Of a stretch of DNA of 18,889 bases, positions 6,624 through 14,512 are shown piece by piece. A program made the position numbers and the translations under genes. The notes beneath the pieces were generated by a model, which did no database searches, was not told where the DNA came from, and saw nothing but the letters and a program-made list of their open reading frames with translations. The DNA comes from Candidatus Aminicenantota bacterium (lineage in GTDB: Bacteria > Acidobacteriota > Aminicenantia > Aminicenantales > Aminicenantaceae): contig JAFGNQ010000188.1 of NCBI GenBank assembly GCA_016926925.1, positions 1-18,889 on the forward strand, read 5' to 3'. Position 1 is the stretch's first letter; each line of letters opens with the position of its first letter.

Positions 6624-7954
6624 TTAAGGTGAAGTTCACATGTCACTGGCCTTATGAAACACTGGTCGTGCTTTCAGACGGAAAAGTCGTCTGCGGCTGC
6701 GCCGACCCTTACGGGGAGCGGCCTTTGGGCGATGCCGGAACAAAGCCGCTCTATGAAATCTGGAACAGCGATCAGATCAAATCCCTGAGGCATAGCCTGA
6801 ATCAAGGTTATGCCGCCTTTTGCGATCCCTGCGGACTTAAAACTTATATCCAGGAGGGAGCGGAAATCCCCCAGCGGACCGAACATGTAGATATCCTGCC
6901 GCGATTGTTCATCGAGACCTCGGTTGGGTGCAACTTGAATTGCTTCAAGTCGGTCTGTAATCAGGAATCAGGGATTGTCGGAACTAGGTCCCGGCGCATG
7001 ATGCCCTACAATGAATTCACCCGTATCATCGGCCAGGTCGGAGAAAAATTGCAGCGGCTCGACTTTTTCAATTACGGAGAACCGTTTGTTCATCCAAAAG
7101 CTGTGGACATGCTGGAATATGTCAAATCCCGGTATCCCCACATCTACTGCTACACCAGCACGAACGGGCTCCTGCTGAATGAAGAGAAGATCAGGCGGCT
7201 GGTCGATATCGGCATGGATGAAATCACCTTTTCCGTAGATGGCCCGGACCAAGGGACGTATGTAAAATACAGGCAAAAGGGGAATTTCGAACGCGTGATG
7301 CGCAACATGAAGCAGCTCCTGGCCGAGCGCAACCGGTGGGGAAAAGAATACCCCCTGGTCAACTGGCGCTACATCCTTTTCCAATGGAACGACTCCGAAG
7401 AAAAAATGAACAGGACCCGAAAGATAGCCCGGAAGATCGGCGTGGACAAGCTCGTATGGGAGATCACCGACCATCCCGAAGAGGCCAAGTCGGAGAAATA
7501 CCAGATAGGCACGCCGGCCTGGAAAGAGATCTACCATGAAATCTGGGACACAAGCTCCATCGCCAGCGCCATCCCTAACAAGCGCTATCTGGCGAAAATC
7601 CATGTCTCCGGCAATAGAAAGACATACAAAAAGGGGCATCCGTTCACGCTGAGGTTAAAAATAAAAAACACGGGTACCCATAACTGGCGCAAGGCCGTTC
7701 CCGGTTTCATCCATTCCATCCGGCTAGGTGCACAACTGCACGACGAAAAAAAGCGTATCCTTGACAGGGACTTTGCCCGCGAGTTTCTTCCTCAGGACAT
7801 CCGCAGGGGGGAGAGATTCAAAATGGACATCACGATTCCGGCCATCGAGAAAGCCGGCGTTTACTATCTGAAATTCGACATGGTCGCCGAAGGCCTTATC
7901 TGGTTCGAGAGCAACCGTTCGCCCGTGACCTTGACGAAAATTGCCATAAAATAA
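6620..7954 (+). CDS. Radical SAM protein with N-terminal SPASM-like Cys cluster and C-terminal Ig-like domain
   Basis: A 444-residue protein in three parts. Residues 1-90 contain C8, C25, C27, C68 and C71, with the text LYEIWNS...LR...FCDPC that usually marks the SPASM or twitch auxiliary Fe-S region; in most radical SAM enzymes that region lies after the core. The core (about 95-310) has its cluster motif as C104-X3-C108-X4-C113 rather than CX3CX2C, followed by NYGEP (151-155), STNG (180-183) and SVDG (205-208), all standard for the SAM-binding barrel. Residues 322-444 form an Ig-like beta domain with NTGTHNW (350-356) and EGLIWFE (424-430), a type I associate with the C-terminus of O-antigen ABC exporters (Wzt-like) and surface-glycan enzymes. 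The domain suggests a glycan or glycolipid target. Substrate and reaction are unknown. The start overlaps the symporter stop. Confidence 0.85.
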   Translation: MIKVKFTCHWPYETLVVLSDGKVVCGCADPYGERPLGDAGTKPLYEIWNSDQIKSLRHSLNQGYAAFCDPCGLKTYIQEGAEIPQRTEHVDILPRLFIETSVGCNLNCFKSVCNQESGIVGTRSRRMMPYNEFTRIIGQVGEKLQRLDFFNYGEPFVHPKAVDMLEYVKSRYPHIYCYTSTNGLLLNEEKIRRLVDIGMDEITFSVDGPDQGTYVKYRQKGNFERVMRNMKQLLAERNRWGKEYPLVNWRYILFQWNDSEEKMNRTRKIARKIGVDKLVWEITDHPEEAKSEKYQIGTPAWKEIYHEIWDTSSIASAIPNKRYLAKIHVSGNRKTYKKGHPFTLRLKIKNTGTHNWRKAVPGFIHSIRLGAQLHDEKKRILDRDFAREFLPQDIRRGERFKMDITIPAIEKAGVYYLKFDMVAEGLIWFESNRSPVTLTKIAIK

Positions 7955-7965
7955 AAACTCTTCTC

Positions 7966-8038
7966 TTCCATTTTGGGAGCAGGTTTTTCGCTACAGTTCA
8001 GAATATAAATATTGATGCATAAGCGAAACAAAATGGAA
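7966..8038. terminator. Inverted repeat between convergent operons
   Basis: The right side AGCGAAACAAAATGGAA (8022-8038) pairs with two left blocks, TTCCATTTTG (7966-7975) and TTTCGCT (7986-7992), separated by a 10-nt unpaired stretch, giving 17 bp in total. It sits exactly between the ends of two converging operons, as a bidirectional transcription stop would. Neither side has a clear U-tract, so a decayed insertion remnant is an alternative. Confidence 0.4.
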
Positions 8039-8062
8039 AAGTATAAAAGCTAATTGAGAAAG

Positions 8063-8815
8063 TCAGACAATGGCTTTGCGGTCTTTGGTCTTTTTGGCAG
8101 GGGTGCCGACGGCGATGCTGTATTCGGGGAGAGAGTGCGTCACAACAGATCCGGCGCCGACAATCGTGCCTTTGCCGATAGCGGCCCCGTCCAGAACGAT
8201 AACGCCGGCACCGAGCCATACGTCCTCACCGATATTTATCCCTCCCTTGGAATAAGAAGGCTGGAACATGATCGGAACCGAAAGCTTCTCAAAGCTGTGG
8301 TTACCTCCGGCCACCAGATAGCACTGGCCGGCCAGGAAGCAGTATTTCCCCATCCGAATTTCGGTCTCCGAGAGTAGGAGGCAGTTGGCCGAGATGTTGC
8401 AGTAGTCATCCAGGAAAATAGACCCTTCTTTACAGCTCATGACCGTGTTCCGGCCGATGTAGGCATTGGCACCGATGCGGATGCCTTCATTCTCTTCCCC
8501 TTTGGCATCCAGAACGACGTTGTCGTCGATAACGGTGTTGTCACCGACCACGATCTTCTTAGGGTGTCGGAGCGTCATGTGCCTTCCGAAGACGACTCCC
8601 TTGCCGACTTTTTTGAAGAGAACGGGATAAAAGATTTTTCGCAGGAAAAGACCCAGTGCTCCGGGAATTCCCGAGAAGAGCAGCACGACAAGCTCATATT
8701 TCAAGAAAGAAAACAGGCCTTTTTTCCCAAGAACGAGAGCTGTGTATTTCGCGTAGAAGGACCGTTTTTCGGCGATGAGCTCTTTCTGGACGCTCCCGCG
8801 ATAGTCCTCTTCCAT
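8063..8815 (-). CDS. Left-handed beta-helix (hexapeptide repeat) O-acyltransferase
   Basis: A 250-residue acyltransferase of the LbetaH superfamily, probably using acetyl-CoA to acylate a sugar hydroxyl. Hexapeptide repeats run from about residue 72 to the end: VGKGVVFG, IVVGDNTVIDDN, IRIGANAYIGRN, IFLDDYCNIS, IRMGKYCFLAG, then INIGEDVWLGAG and GKGTIVGAGSVV. The family's active-site histidine is likely H173 in GGNHSF. The N-terminus (about 40-68) is hydrophobic with PGALGLFLRKIFYP, seen in acyltransferases of exopolysaccharide loci and suggesting membrane contact. The ATG at 8815 is chosen over GTG 8821 because a perfect AGGAGG (8821-8826) stands five bases before it and would overlap the GTG. 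It is the last gene of the minus operon. Confidence 0.9.
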   Translation of the reverse strand: MEEDYRGSVQKELIAEKRSFYAKYTALVLGKKGLFSFLKYELVVLLFSGIPGALGLFLRKIFYPVLFKKVGKGVVFGRHMTLRHPKKIVVGDNTVIDDNVVLDAKGEENEGIRIGANAYIGRNTVMSCKEGSIFLDDYCNISANCLLLSETEIRMGKYCFLAGQCYLVAGGNHSFEKLSVPIMFQPSYSKGGINIGEDVWLGAGVIVLDGAAIGKGTIVGAGSVVTHSLPEYSIAVGTPAKKTKDRKAIV

Positions 8816-8889
8816 GTGCACCTCCTCTCTCAGGCTTTCACCTTAGAAATCGCCAACAGGACTTGATTCCATTTATTTCCCTGTATCAC

Positions 8890-11028
8890 CTACCTCCCTT
8901 CACTGGTAACGTTTCCTTCCGGACTCTCGGGTCTCTCTTTCTCCGGCTTAACCGGAAGGATGTCGACACAATCCAGCCAGACATTGCCCTTTCCCGTGAA
9001 GAGGAATTTCAGGTGAACCGGTCCTTCATTGGGGTGATAAAAGGTGAAACCGAAATCCTGGTAGCGGTCCTGCGCTTCAAGCATGTCGCCGGATATGATA
9101 TGGACGGCCTCTTGTGCACTTCCGTTGTCCTTGACGACAGCCAGGCCGAGCAGCTGATCCCGGGAGCCGAAAGCATCGGCCTGCATTCGGAGGGAAAACC
9201 TGTATCTTCCCGGCAGGTAGGCACCTTCCGTTTCATAAGCGGCTAATCTGCGTCCATCCTTCACCTTATCGACATAGAGGGCAGACCCTTTAGACGCGCC
9301 CTCCCCATAGGCAATCCGGCCAAAGAGCACGGGCAGCCATTCTCCCTCCAGAGTATGATGGCCGCCGGTGAGCCGGTCGTCTTTATCGTGCCACAAGTAG
9401 ACTTCGGACATTCCGTCTTTTCCCACGAACACGCGCTTGTCCTTATCAAACCTGATAAAATCGGCGATCTCTTTTTTTATGTGGTCGGTTCGAAAGAGCG
9501 AGGGGGATCCGATGATCCAGACTCTCCTCTCACTGTTCGTCTCCAACAGCCTCTGCAAGTCGGAAAGGGTGTTGATCCAGCGGGCCCCTATGTAAAAATC
9601 TTTCCAACCTTCGGGAGTCTCCTCCCAGGCATCCCAGGTGCCGGGACCGCCCGACCAGAGCCAGTAATCCACCCGGCCGGCATAGATGTACTGAAAGACC
9701 ACGTGGATGGCCACGACCAGATCGTCATCACCCAAAAAATGCCGGACATATTCGCCCGCTCCTCTGTGGTCATAGTGTTCATATCTTCCCGACCGGTTGA
9801 TGATATCCGTCCGGATCGGGTCCTTGTACTGACGCTTTACGATTTTTTTGACGGCATCCACTCCCGCCCCCTCCGTACAAACGAACAGGAGGCAGACACA
9901 AAGCACGCCGGAAACGACAGATTTGTAGCTCTTCTTCTGGATGGAAAAGGCGATGCTCAACAACTCGACCAGAACCTGACAGATCTTAAAGAGACCCGCG
10001 ACAAAGAGAAGAACAAAAAGCGGATAAAGCTGATAAAGGTAGCGCGGCTGGACGTGGGTTCTGAAGAATCCCAAGAAAACCAGGGGAAACACAAGGCAGA
10101 GGCTCAAAAAAACGCCTTTTATGTAAAAGGCATTTTCAGAGGCTTTCTTCCCTGTTCCTTCCAAGAGCCAGGCTCCCAAAAGAAGGAAAATGCCGGCGAA
10201 GATGATGAGACTCATCAGGGGGAAACTCCGGTAAAATTCCCAAAAATAGCTTAATGAAAAGCCGCCGAAAAAGTAGTTCCACATCCCGCGGAGGCTCAAA
10301 TCCGTTTTGGCATAGACATAGCCTACTTTCCAGAAAAAGAACTCGTGAATCTGAACGGCCGCATAAAACAAAGTGGTCACACCCAAGCTCATCAAGATGT
10401 CCTTCTTGAAGAACCTTTTTGCGCCTCTGACAAGGAAATAGGCCGGGAAACAAAACCATACTCCCATCCCCAACTGATGAATCAGAGGAGCTATGACGAA
10501 AACGGCCGTCGCTCCGACCTTGCTCCTTTTGCTCCCTTCGAAGAAACCTCTGTAAAAGAGGTAGACTCCCAGCAGGCTGACCAGTTGGAGCGGGGCAAAA
10601 TAGATGACTGTTCTGGAGTACTCGGCCACCCATATGCTCAGTGCAAAAACCACGACAGAAGCCAGGCCCACGAACCGGCCGAAAAATCGCTTCCCGGTGA
10701 GATAGACGACGGGAATGAGGCCGAGCGTGGCCAGCACGCTGATGAGCCTGAGGTTAAAGACCGTAAATCCGAAAATGAAGGAAAAGAGAGCCGACACATA
10801 GGCGTAAACGATCGCTTTCCAGTAAATGTGCCCGGAAGGAAAGAGGGGGTATCCGAACTCTGAGATTTTTTGAGCAGCCAGATAATAAAAACCCTCATCC
10901 ATCCAGAGGGAAAGCGCGTCTAAAGACTGAACAAGAAGAAACGCGATGAAGAGGGAAAAAAGAACGACTCCCACCCAGCTCAAGAGGTCGGATTTCTGTT
11001 GAACCTTTTTCAGCCACTGCCTGTTCAA
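8890..11028 (-). CDS. GT-C membrane glycosyltransferase (ArnT/PMT-like) with C-terminal beta-rich domain
   Basis: A 712-residue protein. The first about 400 residues hold roughly a dozen membrane spans, the first at about 18-38. The first extracytoplasmic loop has D44-E45 (SLWMDEGFYY), the acidic catalytic motif of GT-C enzymes such as ArnT and protein mannosyltransferases. RTHVQPRYLYQLYPLF in a later loop is also GT-C-like. Such enzymes take a polyprenyl-phosphate sugar and glycosylate lipid, glycan or protein on the outer face. The remaining about 300 residues are soluble. Residues about 555-690 look like a beta-sandwich, perhaps carbohydrate-binding (GRYRFSLRMQADAF, KGNVWLDCVDILPV). It starts at TTG 11028, four bases after AGGAGG (11033-11038); the next Met is inside the catalytic motif. 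The GT2 immediately upstream could make its donor. Confidence 0.85.
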   Translation of the reverse strand: MNRQWLKKVQQKSDLLSWVGVVLFSLFIAFLLVQSLDALSLWMDEGFYYLAAQKISEFGYPLFPSGHIYWKAIVYAYVSALFSFIFGFTVFNLRLISVLATLGLIPVVYLTGKRFFGRFVGLASVVVFALSIWVAEYSRTVIYFAPLQLVSLLGVYLFYRGFFEGSKRSKVGATAVFVIAPLIHQLGMGVWFCFPAYFLVRGAKRFFKKDILMSLGVTTLFYAAVQIHEFFFWKVGYVYAKTDLSLRGMWNYFFGGFSLSYFWEFYRSFPLMSLIIFAGIFLLLGAWLLEGTGKKASENAFYIKGVFLSLCLVFPLVFLGFFRTHVQPRYLYQLYPLFVLLFVAGLFKICQVLVELLSIAFSIQKKSYKSVVSGVLCVCLLFVCTEGAGVDAVKKIVKRQYKDPIRTDIINRSGRYEHYDHRGAGEYVRHFLGDDDLVVAIHVVFQYIYAGRVDYWLWSGGPGTWDAWEETPEGWKDFYIGARWINTLSDLQRLLETNSERRVWIIGSPSLFRTDHIKKEIADFIRFDKDKRVFVGKDGMSEVYLWHDKDDRLTGGHHTLEGEWLPVLFGRIAYGEGASKGSALYVDKVKDGRRLAAYETEGAYLPGRYRFSLRMQADAFGSRDQLLGLAVVKDNGSAQEAVHIISGDMLEAQDRYQDFGFTFYHPNEGPVHLKFLFTGKGNVWLDCVDILPVKPEKERPESPEGNVTSEGR

Positions 11029-11049
11029 CAGACCTCCTCTTCCTCGAAT

Positions 11050-12039
11050 TCAGTCTCCGGTTTCTTCACTCGCACCCGAGTGGGATTGGATGTCCCCGAC
11101 CGAATAAATGCGCATGTCATGAGTTTTAAAATAGACGCGCGATATGATTTCCGCCAGAAGTCCCGTCATGACGAACTGGAGCCCGAGGATCATCAGAAAG
11201 ACGGCCAGAATCAAATTCCCGAGGTTGTCTCTTATAGCCCATCCGAAGACGTAGAAACCCAAGGTCAAAACGAGAGCGAGCCCGAAACCGAGGCCTCCGA
11301 GCACGAGTCCGATCAGGCCGAAAAACTGAAGAGGCCTGTCAATAAAGCTGATGATGAACTTGACCGTCATCAGGTCGAAGAGGACACGCCTGACCCGGGA
11401 CAACCCGTACTTGGATTTCCCCTTCTGCCGGACGATGTTCTTGATCGGGATCTCGGTTATGGAGACGCCCGTGCGGCTGATGAGGGCTGGGATAAACCGG
11501 TGCAGTTCCCCGTAGAGACGCAGGCCATGCAAGGCATCCCTCTTGTATGCTTTGAAGGTCGTGCCGAAGTCGTGAATCTTCACTCCCGAGAGAAAGCGCA
11601 TGATCCTGTTAGCCACCCAGGAGGGAAACCGCCGCAGCAAAAAATGGTCCTTTCTCTCTTTGCGCCATCCGCTCACGATATCGAACCCCTCGCCGATCTT
11701 TTCCAGGAATTTTGGGATGTCCTCCGGATCATGCTGCAAATCTCCGTCCATGGAAATGATGATTTCGCCCCGGGCGTTGTCGAAACCGGCTTGCAGGGCG
11801 GCCGTCTGCCCGAAATTTTTTCGTAGCGTGATAACCTTTACCGCTTCGTCTCTGGCAAAAAGCTCGCTCAAGATGGCCTTGGTGCCGTCATTACTCCCGT
11901 CGTCTACGAAAATCATTTCATAAGACAGCCGCTGCTCACGCAGCACCCGGGTCAATTTTGTGTAGAGATCGCCGATGCTGTCCTCTTCGTTATAAAAGGG
12001 AATGACGATCGAAATCCTGGGTCTATTCTCTTTGTCCAT
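11050..12039 (-). CDS. GT2 polyprenyl-phosphate glycosyltransferase (ArnC-like), paralogue of the 867-1847 gene
   Basis: A 329-residue membrane GT2. Its parts are ISIVIPFYNEE (9-19), VDDGS (45-49), the DXD motif D98-G-D100, the conserved LRKNFGQTAAL and GWRKERKD segments, LYGELHRFIPAL, and two C-terminal membrane spans. It aligns without gaps to the other GT2 over at least the first 110 residues, and about half of positions are identical by eye, so the two are clear paralogues. ArnC-type enzymes load a sugar on undecaprenyl phosphate. Here the product could feed the GT-C enzyme encoded 21 nt downstream. Only 3 nt separate it from the deacetylase gene upstream. The sugar specificity is not visible. 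Confidence 0.9.
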   Translation of the reverse strand: MDKENRPRISIVIPFYNEEDSIGDLYTKLTRVLREQRLSYEMIFVDDGSNDGTKAILSELFARDEAVKVITLRKNFGQTAALQAGFDNARGEIIISMDGDLQHDPEDIPKFLEKIGEGFDIVSGWRKERKDHFLLRRFPSWVANRIMRFLSGVKIHDFGTTFKAYKRDALHGLRLYGELHRFIPALISRTGVSITEIPIKNIVRQKGKSKYGLSRVRRVLFDLMTVKFIISFIDRPLQFFGLIGLVLGGLGFGLALVLTLGFYVFGWAIRDNLGNLILAVFLMILGLQFVMTGLLAEIISRVYFKTHDMRIYSVGDIQSHSGASEETGD

Positions 12040-12042
12040 GAT

Positions 12043-12891
12043 CTAAAACTGATGATAATTGATCAACCGAATTCCGCGATCGGAGACAACATCCTTCAGT
12101 CGTTTATTCATCACTGCTCTCATCTCTTGTTCTCTGAACCTGTTTATGGTGTAGGCTCCGACGGTTTTCTCTAACTCTATCATGTCTTCCCTTAGAAATC
12201 CAGGATGAACCATAATTTCCGTAACTCCTTCCTTCAGATGGAGCAATGTTTTTTCGAGTCTTTGCGGCGTCATGCAGCCGGTGTCGCAGATTCCTCGGAA
12301 GTGGTCGGGGAACTTGATGCCTTCATCGGCCATCCTCTTTTTCATGGAGGCACTGGAGAAGGAAATGAAAGCCGATTTGCCCATTTGGGTGAGCCTGGCC
12401 GAAAAGCAAAATTCCCGGACAAAACGGATTTTAGGAATCCGGTATTCCTTTGCCAGGCGCATCACAATCTTGAGAATGGGTTTCAACATATGGACGTGCT
12501 TTTCGCTGTCGAGGTGGCTCGGCGCTATGCCCGCATTCAAGACCTTTTCTATTTGGAGCCTCATTTCTTTTTCGACTTCGTCCAGTTCAATTTTTCTCCG
12601 TATGAGCCGCCAATACAATCGAACAAGATCCGGCCGGAATCTTCCGTCTTCGGATACCAAACTCCCGAGTTCGCCCGCTGCAGAGAGCGGGTTCCCTCTT
12701 AAGATATTCAGATGCACGCCGACGCCGAGGCTTTTGTTCTGCCCGGCCAGTTCTACGGCCTGATCGAAGCCGGGTGTGTTGGCCATCAGACTGGCGTTGG
12801 TCAGAATTCCCTCTCTATGGGCCAGAAGGACACCTTCGTTCACGCTTTGAATCAATCCGAAGTCATCGGCATTGACGATTACGCTTTTCAT
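12043..12891 (-). CDS. ChbG/YdjC (HpnK-like) carbohydrate deacetylase
   Basis: A 282-residue YdjC-fold, metal-dependent deacetylase. The NADDFG motif (7-12) supplies the catalytic and metal Asp residues D9 and D10. H60 (GVGVHLN) and H126, H132 and H134 (SHLDSEKHVHML) are the expected metal and base residues, and IMVHPG follows near 226-231. Family members remove N-acetyl groups from chitin-derived oligosaccharides (ChbG) or from a hopanoid-linked GlcNAc (HpnK). The length is normal. The start overlaps the stop of the upstream B12-radical SAM gene (ATGA) and the GT2 follows after 3 nt, so the three are probably co-translated. By context it deacetylates an amino sugar on a lipid carrier or on the finished glycolipid. 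Confidence 0.88.
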   Translation of the reverse strand: MKSVIVNADDFGLIQSVNEGVLLAHREGILTNASLMANTPGFDQAVELAGQNKSLGVGVHLNILRGNPLSAAGELGSLVSEDGRFRPDLVRLYWRLIRRKIELDEVEKEMRLQIEKVLNAGIAPSHLDSEKHVHMLKPILKIVMRLAKEYRIPKIRFVREFCFSARLTQMGKSAFISFSSASMKKRMADEGIKFPDHFRGICDTGCMTPQRLEKTLLHLKEGVTEIMVHPGFLREDMIELEKTVGAYTINRFREQEMRAVMNKRLKDVVSDRGIRLINYHQF

Positions 12892-14273
12892 GATTTTCGA
12901 AAGAGGGACAGTGCATTGGAAGCAGCCAATTTCAGGTCCCTGAAGCTTCGGATCTGGCGGATTTTCTTAAACAGGTAGGAAGGCCTCAAATAGAACCCCC
13001 TGACTGCCTGACTGCGAAGCCGCCAAACATCTTCTTTGCTGAGTTTGTCCGTTTCTATGACGGGGAAATCCGTGCTGTCGAAAAAATCCTCATCCGAGCT
13101 GAGCCAGCCCATCTTCAGAGCTTCCCGGCGAAGAGGCGTTCCGATGTCGGGCGTGGCAATGGCAAAGGAGGCGAAGTCGAGATCAAGCTGCTTGGCCAGA
13201 TCGATCGTCTCGCGAATGGACTCATGGTCATCCCCAGGCAGCCCGATAATGAAATATCCCAAGACCCGGATTTTGTATGTGTTCAGCATACGGACGGTGT
13301 CTTTGATTTCTTGAGTGGTGATCGCTTTTGAATATTTTTTCAGGATTTCATCGCTTCCGCTCTCGATACCGAGAGAAACCGTGTGACAGCCCGCCTTCCT
13401 CATGTGCTTGATCTTTTCCTCGTTGAGCGCTTTGATATCCGCGTTGCAGCTCCACGTAAAATTCAAGTTGCCTTCTAGAATCTTCCGACAGATTTCAACC
13501 ACGCGCTTGGTGTTGATAGTGAACGTGGGATCCTGGAAGAGGATTTCCTTGACGCCGAGCCGCGAAAGCAGTTCCAGCTCGGCCATTACCCCGTCCACAT
13601 CCCGTGCCCTATAGCCGAAGGCGCCGGCCGTGCAGAATCCGCAGCTGTAGGGACAGCCTAAAGAGGTAATCACCACCGTAAAGGGGAACCTCCTGGCGAT
13701 CGGGATGCGGTACTTGCGAAAATCGAAGAGGTCGTGTCTGGGAAGGGGAACATGAAAACTCAACGGAGCTTTTTCTTGACTGGAAATCAATTGCCCGTTT
13801 CGCCGGAAGACAAGCCCCCGCAGCGGGTCATCATCTCCCCCTTTCAGGTAAGAAACGATGTTTTCTTCACTGAAATCCGTCAGCAAGGCATCGACGGCTG
13901 GGTATTTCTCCATGAACTCCGGGCCGATGAACTTCAGAATGCCGGCGCTGGCCACGATCCGGATGTCCTGCCGCTCTTTGATCCTCTTCATCAGCTGCAG
14001 GTCGGACTTCATGGTGGCCGTGCCCGTCGTGAAAATTAAGGCCTCGGCCCCGGAGCTGGCCACGAAGTCGAGGACGTCATTTTCGGAAATCCGGTTGATG
14101 ATGGCATCCACGACAGTGACGGAAAAGTCCCTGTCTAAAATACCGCTCAGATAGATGAGATCCTGCGGCGGCCAGTAATAGTCCGCCTTGGACGAGAAGC
14201 TGCAGTAGTAGTCCCGAATGTAGAGCTTGTCTCCGGGCGGATTCAGTAGAATGACTTTCTTTTTTTCGGGCAT
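12888..14273 (-). CDS. B12-binding-domain radical SAM protein
   Basis: A 461-residue protein from the ATG at 14273. Residues 1-145 form a Rossmann-like cobalamin-binding domain (KKVILLNPPGD, then VTVVDAI and GAEALIFTTGTATM). No DxHxxG motif is visible, so B12 would bind without the usual lower-ligand His. The radical SAM cluster is the canonical C207-PYS-C211-GF-C214. It is followed by the barrel motifs LFQDPTF, SLGIESGSDEILKKY and YFIIGLPGD. The C-terminus is helical and basic. Related enzymes methylate unreactive carbons or rearrange sugars; HpnJ makes the hopanoid cyclitol ether. The promoter at 14304-14332 lies downstream of the longer in-frame start at 14387, so the shorter start is preferred. 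First gene of the five-gene minus operon. Confidence 0.88.
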   Translation of the reverse strand: MPEKKKVILLNPPGDKLYIRDYYCSFSSKADYYWPPQDLIYLSGILDRDFSVTVVDAIINRISENDVLDFVASSGAEALIFTTGTATMKSDLQLMKRIKERQDIRIVASAGILKFIGPEFMEKYPAVDALLTDFSEENIVSYLKGGDDDPLRGLVFRRNGQLISSQEKAPLSFHVPLPRHDLFDFRKYRIPIARRFPFTVVITSLGCPYSCGFCTAGAFGYRARDVDGVMAELELLSRLGVKEILFQDPTFTINTKRVVEICRKILEGNLNFTWSCNADIKALNEEKIKHMRKAGCHTVSLGIESGSDEILKKYSKAITTQEIKDTVRMLNTYKIRVLGYFIIGLPGDDHESIRETIDLAKQLDLDFASFAIATPDIGTPLRREALKMGWLSSDEDFFDSTDFPVIETDKLSKEDVWRLRSQAVRGFYLRPSYLFKKIRQIRSFRDLKLAASNALSLFRKS

Positions 14274-14303
14274 CCTATTCCAACAGGAAAAAATTTTCCT
14301 CAA

Positions 14304-14332
14304 ATTATACCACAGCAGCCTTCTTCTTACAC
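14304..14332 (-). promoter_or_regulatory. Extended -10 promoter of the five-gene minus operon
   Basis: On the minus strand TGGTATAAT places a consensus TATAAT at 14304-14309 with an extended-10 TG. The -35 at 14327-14332 (GTGTAA) is poor, as is common for extended -10 promoters. The start site would be near 14297, inside a perfect 7-bp palindrome AGGAAAA/TTTTCCT (14285-14291 and 14294-14300) that could be an operator or a leader hairpin. Confidence 0.6.
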
Positions 14333-14450
14333 ATCCCTTTTCGCTCCTCGTTTGCATTTCCGCATCCGTGATAGTATTAGGGATCATTTAAACAGGTAGA
14401 GCTCGCCCGATCCATATTCGATGTCAACTCCACCGAATAAAATATCTTGG

Positions 14451-14485
14451 GACATGTACCGATTTAGTTAAATCGGTAACGTGTC
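14451..14485. repeat. 16-bp hairpin, possible insertion-element end
   Basis: GACATGT plus ACCGATTTA (14451-14466) pairs with TAAATCGGT (14469-14477) and ACGTGTC (14479-14485). The two inner bases GT are unpaired, there is one bulged A (14478) and one G-T wobble. A hairpin this tight in a gene-free stretch is unusual. The ACCGATT core reminds me of IS481-type termini, but no transposase is nearby. Confidence 0.5.
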
Positions 14486-14512
14486 ACAGATTTTTGGACC
14501 GCAAACAGGCTG

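Noticed and set aside
9355..10254. Long plus-strand open frame (about 299 codons) opposite the GT-C gene
   Set aside because: It is antisense to a clear membrane glycosyltransferase. Its translation is highly charged, low in hydrophobic strands and matches no family; it is a by-product of the codon use of the real gene.
10999..11826. Plus-strand open frame of 275 codons opposite the GT2 gene
   Set aside because: It mirrors the GT2 coding strand, has no recognisable domain and no promoter or ribosome site in context.
12043..14273. Naming the pair hpnK-hpnJ (hopanoid cyclitol ether genes)
   Set aside because: The family and adjacency fit, but the N-terminus of the radical SAM protein does not resemble HpnJ as I recall it, and no hopanoid core gene is in the window.
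14274..14387. Longer N-terminus of the B12-radical SAM protein
   Set aside because: The extra 38 residues are basic and unlike the family, and the predicted promoter lies within them; start at 14273 is preferred.
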